Part shown: positions 5,532 to 10,941 of the stretch, piece by piece | How the letters are laid out: the number at the start of each line of letters is the position of its first letter | Numbering within the stretch: position 1 is the first letter of the stretch | Source: JANXVV01 sp038230975 | GTDB lineage: Bacteria > Planctomycetota > Phycisphaerae > Tepidisphaerales > Tepidisphaeraceae | Assembly (NCBI GenBank): GCA_038230975.1 | Contig: JBBRMF010000180.1 | Location: forward strand, 1 to 10,941 | Direction: 5' to 3' | Length of the DNA stretch: 10,941 nt | Made by a program: the position numbers and the translations under genes | Notes under the pieces: generated by a model | Told to the model about the DNA's origin: nothing | Database searches by the model: none | What the model saw: the letters and a program-made list of their open reading frames with translations, nothing else

Positions 5532-6515
5532 TCACTTCATTCCACTCTTGCCATTTTCTTTTTTGAACAAGGCGCTGACCGATTCATTGTGATGGATCCG
5601 GTGAATGGCCTCACCCAGCAGATCCGCCACGCTCAACACAACAAGCCGATCCTTGATCGCATCGGCCCGGTGACCGATCGGAATCGTGTCGGTGACCGAA
5701 AGCAGCGTAAACGGCGCTTCAGCTAATCTTTCCATCGCCGGCGGAGCAAACACACCATGCGTGGCCGAGATATAAATATCCTTCGCGCCGTGTTCCCGAA
5801 GCACTTTGCAGGCCTCGGTCACCGTTCCGGCAGTGGTGATCATGTCATCGGTCATGAACACGTTCTTGCCAGCCACATCACCAATGATGTGCGCCACCTT
5901 GATCTCCGTGCCGCTTTTCCGCCGCTTGTCGATGATGCAAATTTCACCACCCAGCATGTTGGCATAAACCTGAGCGCGCTTCACATTGCCAACATCCGGC
6001 GATACAAACACTGTGTTCGTCAGGTTCAAACTCCTGAACCACTTCCCGAACACCGGCCCGGCATTCAGGTGATCCACCGGGATATCAAAAAATCCCTGCA
6101 CCTGAGCCGCATGCAGATCCACCGACACCACGCGATCCGCCCCCGCTCGTTCCAGCAGATTGGCGACCAGCTTGGCAGTGATCGGTGTACGGCCTTCATC
6201 TTTACGATCTTGCCGGGCATAGCCGAAATACGGGATCACTGCCGTCACGCGCTGGGCACTCGCCCGCTTTAGTGTATCGATCCAGATGAACAGCTCCATC
6301 AAATGAGCATTCACCGGATGACTCGTCGGCTGCACCACAAAGCAATCCCGCCCGCGCACGTCCTCATCCACTTTGACGATCAGTTCGCCATCGGGGACGA
6401 GTTCCGTCCGGCCATTTCCCAACTGAATCTGCAAGTAGTCGCAGATCTTCTGCGCCAATGTCGGATTCCCCCGACACGTGAAGACCTTGAGTTTGTCAGC
6501 GTCCAAATGCGACAT
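5532..6515 (-). CDS. prs: Ribose-phosphate pyrophosphokinase (PRPP synthetase)
   Basis: A 327-residue class I PRPP synthetase. It transfers pyrophosphate from ATP to ribose 5-phosphate, giving PRPP for nucleotide, His and Trp synthesis. Visible motifs are VPDGE.IVK.DEDVRG (40-55), PYFGYARQDRKD (95-106, ATP site), SVDLHAAQVQGFFDIPVDHL (131-150, with catalytic His135), SPDVGNVKRA (172-181), DKRRK (196-200) and the PRPP loop TDDMITTAGT (222-231). In the loop the third Asp of the usual DDMIDTGGT/DDMIDTAGT is Thr (227). The second Gly of the common SPDVGG is Asn (177). Length is near the usual 310-320. A GGGAA stretch is the only ribosome-binding candidate. It lies between glmU and rplY in conserved order. 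Confidence 0.97.
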   Translation of the reverse strand: MSHLDADKLKVFTCRGNPTLAQKICDYLQIQLGNGRTELVPDGELIVKVDEDVRGRDCFVVQPTSHPVNAHLMELFIWIDTLKRASAQRVTAVIPYFGYARQDRKDEGRTPITAKLVANLLERAGADRVVSVDLHAAQVQGFFDIPVDHLNAGPVFGKWFRSLNLTNTVFVSPDVGNVKRAQVYANMLGGEICIIDKRRKSGTEIKVAHIIGDVAGKNVFMTDDMITTAGTVTEACKVLREHGAKDIYISATHGVFAPPAMERLAEAPFTLLSVTDTIPIGHRADAIKDRLVVLSVADLLGEAIHRIHHNESVSALFKKENGKSGMK

Positions 6516-6574
6516 TCAATTCCCGTAAAACACACAAATCGATCAAATCAAAGTTCTTCCGATTGAATTTGCCT

Positions 6575-6649
6575 CAGAGACACAAAAAACACAAAGTCAT
6601 TGAATTCGACAAACTAACTCTCTTCTTCTCTGTGTTCTCAGTGTCTCTG
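6575..6649. repeat. CAGAGACAC inverted repeat between glmU and prs
   Basis: A perfect 9-bp inverted repeat CAGAGACAC/GTGTCTCTG lies at 6575-6583 and 6641-6649. It extends imperfectly inward (AACACAAAG against CTCTGTGTT) and outward (TTGCC against GGCCAA). The motif family CACAGAGACAC...AACACAGAG is, from memory, a common dispersed repeat in environmental bacterial genomes. It fills about half of the 151-bp gap and can fold in the operon mRNA. Confidence 0.6.
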
Positions 6650-6666
6650 TGGCCAATTCTTCTGAA

Positions 6667-7629
6667 TCAAGCCAAATCATGATGCACCCCCAAAATCGTC
6701 GAACCTTCCGGCACGATGCTATCCCGCGGCACTTCCGCGAAAGGCCCGATCACGCACTCCGCACCCACACTCGCGCCACGACCAATATACGAAAACGGAT
6801 GCACCACCGTGTCCTGCCCGATCATCACATCCGACTCGATGTAGGAATTAAACCCACTGATGATCGTCACGCCACTTTCGCGCAATTGCTTTTGAATCCG
6901 GGCCTGCAAAATCGCATCGACTTCCGCCAACTGCTGACGATTGTTGACGCCGATCACATCGTCTTCTTCAACGGCTTGCACGGCCAAAACTCTCTTGCCG
7001 GCCGCGCGAATGTGACCATAAATATCGGTCAGATAAAATTCGCCCTTCTTGTTTTCATTTTTCAGTTTCGAAAGGCCAAACAATAATTCTTCCGTCCGCA
7101 CGCAGTAATAGCTGGGGAACACTTCTTTAATTTCGCGCTGCATCGGCGTCGCATCAAGCTGCTCGATGATTTCGACGAACTCACCCTTCTCATCCCGCAC
7201 AATACGGCCATAACCTGTCGGATCATCCAGCACCGCCGTCGCCATGCTCGCGGCTGCATGGTCATCCCGATGTACCTTCAACAACGTCTGCAACACTTCC
7301 GACCGAATCAACGGCCCATCACCCGCCAAAATAAAAACATCGCCCGAGTGCTTCTTCAATTCCCCTTCGCACATGCGAGCCGCATGACCCGTGCCAAGTT
7401 GCTCGTTCTGCTCAATCCAATGAATTCGCTTATCACTGCCGAAGTGACCAATGATGTCTTCCTTGCCATGCCCAACGACCATGAGAATGCGAGTGCATCC
7501 CGCGCCATAGCAAGCCCGCAACACATACTCGAGCATCGGCAACCCGCAGATTTCGTGCAGGGCCTTCGGGGTCTTCGACTTCATCCGCGTGCTCTTGCCC
7601 GCGGCGAGAATGATCGCAGTTAAACTCAT
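6667..7629 (-). CDS. glmU: GlmU-type UDP-GlcNAc pyrophosphorylase, short form
   Basis: A 320-residue nucleotidyltransferase matching the N-terminal half of GlmU, which joins UTP and GlcNAc-1-phosphate to make UDP-GlcNAc for peptidoglycan. Seen are LAAGKSTRMKSKTPKALH (8-25, with the catalytic-type Lys22), EQLGTGHAA (76-84), AGDGPLI (102-108, Asp104), GYGRIVRD (139-146), IIEQLDA (154-160, Glu156) and VNNRQQL (228-234, Asn230). The left-handed beta-helix that follows is only about 60 residues. It ends at DLA, so the acetyltransferase half (E. coli GlmU is about 456 residues) is missing. The acetylation step must come from elsewhere, or the substrate differs. No strong ribosome binding site is seen. 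It is followed by prs and preceded by tRNA-Gln. Alternative: a related sugar-phosphate nucleotidyltransferase. Confidence 0.92.
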   Translation of the reverse strand: MSLTAIILAAGKSTRMKSKTPKALHEICGLPMLEYVLRACYGAGCTRILMVVGHGKEDIIGHFGSDKRIHWIEQNEQLGTGHAARMCEGELKKHSGDVFILAGDGPLIRSEVLQTLLKVHRDDHAAASMATAVLDDPTGYGRIVRDEKGEFVEIIEQLDATPMQREIKEVFPSYYCVRTEELLFGLSKLKNENKKGEFYLTDIYGHIRAAGKRVLAVQAVEEDDVIGVNNRQQLAEVDAILQARIQKQLRESGVTIISGFNSYIESDVMIGQDTVVHPFSYIGRGASVGAECVIGPFAEVPRDSIVPEGSTILGVHHDLA

Positions 7630-7763
7630 GAAACCAAACCCGAAATCACAATAGACAAAGCGACGACTCTACAAGCCGGGTGCGGAAACCGTAGGCAACG
7701 CCCCGGGTTCTTCCCCCAGCCGGGAGAATTCACTGCTCACCAAAATCACATCATTAAAAAACG
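7630..7763 (-). other. Gap between tRNA-Gln and glmU
   Basis: On the minus strand the tRNA is followed at once by GCG and a run of six T. A GC-rich segment then can form a short CCCGG/CCGGG stem around 7710. A weak promoter-like pair (TTGTAG, 15 bp, TATTGT) precedes glmU but is unconvincing. No gene is seen. Confidence 0.35.
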
Positions 7764-7834
7764 CTACCCCGCATGGATTCGAACCATGACAATCAGTACC
7801 AAAAACTGATGTGCTACCGTTACACCACGGGGTA
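7764..7834 (-). tRNA. tRNA-Gln (anticodon UUG)
   Basis: A 71-nt cloverleaf reads on the minus strand. The acceptor stem is TACCCCG/CGGGGTA with discriminator G, the usual glutamine identity base. The short D arm is GTG...CAC. The anticodon stem TCAGT/ACTGA encloses loop TTTTGGT, which places TTG as anticodon and reads CAA. The variable region is 4 nt. The T arm is CATGG-TTCGAAT-CCATG. The 3' CCA is not encoded (GCG follows), so it must be added enzymatically. A T6 run follows directly. The tRNA stands about 200 nt downstream of a good promoter and leads the glmU cluster. Confidence 0.95.
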
Positions 7835-8047
7835 GTGATGAACGAAACGATGGGCTGACCGGCGGGCGGACGGCAGCAAAAGCAACGCCCGAACCGGTTC
7901 GAGGGAGGACCGTTTTTTCAAACGATCGCGGATTTATCACCTCGGGGGCCCAAATCGGTTCAAACCGCGATCCGATCTGGCTCGTCTACCCTTCCGACCC
8001 AAACGGTCGGACCTCTCAACGAATGCCCCGTCTAAGAGGAAGATCGT
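7835..8047 (-). other. Structured leader before tRNA-Gln, possible small RNA
   Basis: About 210 bp between the predicted start of transcription and the tRNA contain no gene. Visible structures are a 7-bp hairpin TCCGACC/GGTCGGA (7993-7999 and 8005-8011), an 11-bp bulged stem pairing 7924-7935 with 7962-7972 (GATCGCGG/CCGCGATC core), and the palindrome CGAACCGGTTCG (7890-7901). I recognise no known riboswitch, SRP RNA, 6S RNA or T-box. It may be a 5' leader removed during tRNA processing or an uncharacterised RNA. Confidence 0.4.
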
Positions 8048-8075
8048 ATCCTATGAATCACTCTCATTTTGTCAA
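8048..8075 (-). promoter_or_regulatory. Sigma-70-like promoter for the tRNA-Gln / glmU cluster
   Basis: On the minus strand the -35 box is a perfect TTGACA (8070-8075). A 16-bp spacer follows, then TAGGAT (8048-8053), 4 of 6 matches to the -10 consensus. It is the only convincing promoter seen upstream of the minus-strand cluster. It points toward tRNA-Gln, glmU, prs, rplY, pth, rpsF, ssb and rplI. Confidence 0.65.
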
Positions 8076-8287
8076 CCCCTCCCGTTTTTCAATGGACCAC
8101 GACAGCGATCCCAGCGCTTTGTGAAAAATTGAGATGTAAGGTCCCCGAATCCACTGGATTAATTCAATGCCAACCTATTGCTTCAACACTGGTTTTCAAA
8201 CTGGTATCTCAGCTTTCCTTCTGGATTTCGCAGAGTCGGCTTTAGCGGCCAGTAGGAATGAAAAAATCTCAATCGATATGATCGCAT
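8076..8287. other. Gap between the hydrolase gene end and the promoter
   Basis: No gene is seen. On the minus strand a T6 run lies shortly after the stop codon of the large exported protein (8264-8269 on the plus strand as A6), but no strong stem precedes it, so a terminator is only weakly suggested. Direct ACTGGT repeats occur near 8189-8202. Confidence 0.3.
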
Positions 8288-10495
8288 TTAATTCGCCTGC
8301 TCAATGACAAACCAAGTCGTCGCCTTTGTCGCAACCTTTACGGGCAACCCTATTCCAAAACGTCGGTCAAGATGCATTTCCCTGGGCGAGCCTTCCTGTT
8401 CGCGAACCTTCGCCAGTTCGCTTATGCCGGTGTAGTACAGATTCACGTCAATCGTGCGCTCAACGGGCTCATTGAGGGGGTTATAGACCATCAAAAGCCC
8501 ACGAGCTTTCAGTGACGGGTTCACGTGCAGAATCCAGTCGACATCGCGTCCATCGGCGCGACGGCCATGAATAATGTCGGAATCGAGAATCGGTCGGTAT
8601 CGCTTATACCAATCGACCCACTTTACAACGGCTGCGCGCGTCTGGGGCGTATCGTAAAGTCGCGGGCCGCGGTAGCAGGCTTGGACACCAGCGCCCAACA
8701 GGTTGACCAGGCGCTGTTGATAGTGATCAAGGTGATCTTTGAGCGGCTCGATAGTCGCCTCCGCGCCGCCGCCGTGGTATTGCATGAGCGGCACGAACAT
8801 CCAGCCCATTGACGGAGTCTTCGTGAATGTTCCGTCAAAAATATTCTGCCGTTCGATGATTTCCTGTTCGGCCCGAGGCAGCGACCAGTTGGTTTCACGA
8901 TATCCCATGCCGCACTTGCTTGAACCGGTCAGGAAATACCAATCGGGGACGTTAAGATAAATGCCGTTGGCCCGACACCACTGGTAAAATTCCGTGATCT
9001 GCCGCCATTGGTTCCATTGAGAGTCGTCGTAACCGCGATGCCCGGGATGCGTGATCGAAGCGCAGGCATCACCGGGATACGATCCATCATTTTCAATCAC
9101 ACCGAGTTGAGACTTTTCACAGAATTCACGCAGGTGCAGGAAGTATTGCTTTCCCCATGCGGAACCGAGGCAAGGGGAGTCGCCGAACCGGGCAAATCCG
9201 CCACGCTTGCCCGTCTTCGGGTTTACGACGTCGTCTTCCGGTGAAACGGACCGGCTCGCAAGAAGTGAATAACCACCAAGGGCGATGTCTTTGCCAGCCG
9301 CGTATTCCGACAAACTGCGATAGGTTTCAAGATAGTCGGGTTTCGTGTTCTCCATGTTAAACCCGGATCCGAATGTCATCAGAACGATCTCGAATCCTAC
9401 ATCACTGGCCTGGTCGATCGCAGTACGGAGGAAATCTGGCTTTGAGCTGGCGGCGTGGAAGATCAGCGGGTTCTCCGTAACCCAAGGCGAAATCGTGCGA
9501 TACATGCGTCGCATCGCGAGCCCTTTCCGCTCGCGGTCGGTCGAATCTTGCAGGAGTTCATAGACGCGAAATGACTCGAAAGATTTTCCCGCATCGATGA
9601 TCTGATCGGGCCCGATGGGCGGTGCGCATTCAAGCAGACATGGTGTCTGTTTCTCGTAGTTCACCTGGGTTGTGTAAAGTGGGTCCGGCTTCCACACGAC
9701 GGCCGGCGAGGAACCTTTGGCGTCCATCGCGCCAAAAGCCATTTCCGTCTCGACGTGGATGTTGGGCAGATCCCATCGGGGGTTGGCTTCGACCGAACTC
9801 TCGGGCTCCATCGCCGCAAGAATTTCTGCCTTGAAAGCATTCAGTTTCACGGCCTTGGCACCGCTGGTCACAGTTAGCCATTTGCTGAAAAGCGGTAGGC
9901 CATCATAAAGTTCGTAGTGCACGTGGACCGTAGCGTCCGGGGCGGCAGCGGGTGGGTTGAAATGGAGCGTGATCTGCACGCCAGGTGGCGGCCAAGGAAG
10001 ATCCTTGGGCATCCACTGCAGTCGTTTTTTCCACGGAAATCGCGCCTCAGTGGGTCCAGATTCAAATCCACCGAAGACGAATGCTTCTGGATCGGCTTTC
10101 AATCCATCGACCCATTCCCGTTTGAGGTAATTGTGGACAGGTTGGCCCACCAAACCACCTACCGCGTAAACTTTGCCATTCAGTTGGACAACGGCCTCGG
10201 ATCGCACGGAACGGAGCAAGCTCTGGGTTGTAATCGTGCAGTCGAGGGCCACCGTGGCGGCATTCGGAGTCAGGCGAATATGCCGCCTCACTAAACCGTT
10301 GCTCAGGATGATTTCCTTTCCATCGGCTGATTTATATAAGCCCGCCTTGAACTGATTTTCGCAGAGGAGCCAATCGAGCAAAGGTTGCCGTAAATGCTCC
10401 GATGGAAGCTCAGGCAGCGACGAAACATCAGTCGCGCCGGATGCACGCACTGAAGTCAGTGTGACGACGACCAACATGATCCACCTGGAACGCAT
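8288..10495 (-). CDS. Exported glycoside-hydrolase-like protein (alpha-galactosidase-type TIM barrel)
   Basis: A 735-residue protein. A Sec signal peptide covers residues 1-21 (MRSRW, hydrophobic core, then RASGA before TDV). Residues about 60-320 look like a beta-sandwich domain, rich in alternating beta patterns (ILSNGLVRRHIRL, VHVHYELYDGLPLFSKWLTV). Residues about 335-640 look like an (alpha/beta)8 barrel, with strands FEIVLMTFGSGF (368-379), DIALGGYSLLAS (403-414), LGVIENDGSYPGD (464-476) and GIYLNVPDWYF (511-521). A C-terminal beta domain covers about 650-735. This architecture matches GH36-like enzymes, and Asp470 in VIENDG is a candidate nucleophile. This is an inference: I do not see the standard GH27/GH36 KxD signature, so a neighbouring or unclassified family is possible. 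GGGAG lies eight bases before the ATG. It probably acts on polysaccharide in the periplasm or outside the cell. It stands alone, with a mobile element about 200 bp upstream. Confidence 0.8.
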   Translation of the reverse strand: MRSRWIMLVVVTLTSVRASGATDVSSLPELPSEHLRQPLLDWLLCENQFKAGLYKSADGKEIILSNGLVRRHIRLTPNAATVALDCTITTQSLLRSVRSEAVVQLNGKVYAVGGLVGQPVHNYLKREWVDGLKADPEAFVFGGFESGPTEARFPWKKRLQWMPKDLPWPPPGVQITLHFNPPAAAPDATVHVHYELYDGLPLFSKWLTVTSGAKAVKLNAFKAEILAAMEPESSVEANPRWDLPNIHVETEMAFGAMDAKGSSPAVVWKPDPLYTTQVNYEKQTPCLLECAPPIGPDQIIDAGKSFESFRVYELLQDSTDRERKGLAMRRMYRTISPWVTENPLIFHAASSKPDFLRTAIDQASDVGFEIVLMTFGSGFNMENTKPDYLETYRSLSEYAAGKDIALGGYSLLASRSVSPEDDVVNPKTGKRGGFARFGDSPCLGSAWGKQYFLHLREFCEKSQLGVIENDGSYPGDACASITHPGHRGYDDSQWNQWRQITEFYQWCRANGIYLNVPDWYFLTGSSKCGMGYRETNWSLPRAEQEIIERQNIFDGTFTKTPSMGWMFVPLMQYHGGGAEATIEPLKDHLDHYQQRLVNLLGAGVQACYRGPRLYDTPQTRAAVVKWVDWYKRYRPILDSDIIHGRRADGRDVDWILHVNPSLKARGLLMVYNPLNEPVERTIDVNLYYTGISELAKVREQEGSPREMHLDRRFGIGLPVKVATKATTWFVIEQAN

Positions 10496-10685
10496 GATTA
10501 TCTCCCGACAGCAGACTTGCTATTTCATCGGTGGCATTTTTGGCAGCCACATGGTTCTTGTATTCTCAATCGCCAAACGGAGTTGTATCGCATCTGATGA
10601 AGCATGCCAGTTCCCCTGCGGCAAAATTTGAATCCTGCGCTGTCGCCGCATCAAATGGCGATACGCATAGCCAATGAAAACAAAG
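10496..10685. other. Upstream region of the exported hydrolase
   Basis: Apart from the ribosome binding site at 10502-10506 (plus-strand CTCCC) no clear promoter pair is seen. A 61-codon minus-strand frame (10520-10705) crosses the region but starts inside the mobile element terminus, so it is not annotated as a gene. Confidence 0.35.
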
Positions 10686-10695
10686 GTGCTTGCGA

Positions 10696-10903
10696 CGAAT
10701 GCCATTCACTTAAGCCATAACCAATTGCTAATTAATGACTTGTGAAAGAAATGGTTCCGAGACCTGCGGCCGGCGATTTCAGGATTCTTCGAGAAATTCG
10801 GATACGTCGTAAGTCCGGTCAATGGGAAAAAGCTGACATCTTCGCTTTAAGATGCTTAATAGCATGTGCTTACATCAAACGCGCCTTAAGTGAATGGCAT
10901 TCG
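10696..10903 (+). mobile_element. MITE-like element, copy C (complete, 208 bp)
   Basis: A second complete copy, in the same orientation as A and B and exactly 208 bp like copy B. The 19-bp terminal inverted repeats are at 10696-10714 and 10885-10903 and are perfect. The flanking direct repeat is TGCTTGCGA (10687-10695 and 10904-10912), or the 11-mer GTGCTTGCGAC (10686-10696 and 10903-10913). This differs from the repeat at copy B, so the repeats are target duplications and not part of the element. AAAGG precedes the insertion, as at copy B. It lies upstream of the exported hydrolase gene, with the AT-rich left part closer to that gene. No transposase is encoded. Confidence 0.9.
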
Positions 10904-10941
10904 TGCTTGCGACCGTTTGCGGAGTGAGCCAGCATGCGGGC

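Noticed and set aside
7890..7925. Plus-strand terminator ending in six T at 7914-7919
   Set aside because: The stem before the T run has only about four pairs and no plus-strand gene precedes it.
10520..10705. 61-codon minus-strand frame upstream of the exported hydrolase
   Set aside because: Its start codon lies in the inverted repeat of copy C, there is no ribosome binding site and I recognise no family. It may be a remnant but cannot be supported.
1961..10913. Composite transposon formed by copies B and C
   Set aside because: The two copies flank essential ribosomal and replication genes, each has its own matched target repeat, and both are non-autonomous. They are independent insertions.
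10742..10927. Open frame running through copy C of the mobile element
   Set aside because: The same frame is stopped in copy B, and the sequence does not look like a transposase or accessory protein.

Overview
The window looks like a chromosomal segment of a planctomycete or close relative. This is an inference from three things: a PEP-CTERM exported protein, the gene order glmU-prs-rplY-pth-rpsF-ssb-rplI with Gly/Pro-rich tails on S6 and SSB, and a secreted glycoside-hydrolase-like enzyme. Base composition is moderately GC-rich throughout, and no transposase, phage, plasmid or CRISPR gene is visible.

Layout. The left edge (1-142) is the right-hand part of a short inverted-repeat mobile element (copy A). 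A second, different small element sharing the same termini follows it directly (152-316). After a gene-free stretch rich in small palindromes come two plus-strand genes: an AhpD-like CxxC protein (677-979) and a PEP-CTERM protein (1087-1938). A complete 208-bp copy of the element (copy B, 1971-2178) sits 32 bp after the PEP-CTERM stop codon.

From 2382 to 8075 everything reads on the minus strand as one housekeeping cluster. In transcription order it holds a sigma-70-like promoter (8048-8075), a leader of about 200 nt with hairpins, tRNA-Gln(UUG), a short GlmU-type uridylyltransferase, PRPP synthetase, ribosomal protein L25/Ctc, peptidyl-tRNA hydrolase, ribosomal protein S6, SSB and ribosomal protein L9. 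It ends at a near-perfect 27-bp palindrome. The cluster joins two classic bacterial groups: glmU-prs-ctc-pth, as in Bacillus, and rpsF-ssb-(rpsR)-rplI. The rpsR gene is absent. Its products serve cell-wall precursor and nucleotide supply, translation and ssDNA protection. Several gaps in the cluster carry hairpin-forming repeats: two homologous heptamer-repeat hairpins and one CAGAGACAC inverted repeat.

From 8288 to 10495 (minus) lies a 735-residue exported protein that resembles alpha-galactosidase-type TIM-barrel enzymes. Copy C of the 208-bp element (10696-10903) lies just upstream of it.

The most notable non-coding signal is the family of small non-autonomous elements. Copies B and C are exactly equal in length, have 19-bp perfect terminal inverted repeats and are flanked by 9-11 bp direct repeats that differ between the two loci. 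This is the hallmark of real transposition by an absent transposase. The target sites of copies A and B are the same 11-mer in opposite orientation, which suggests strong target preference.
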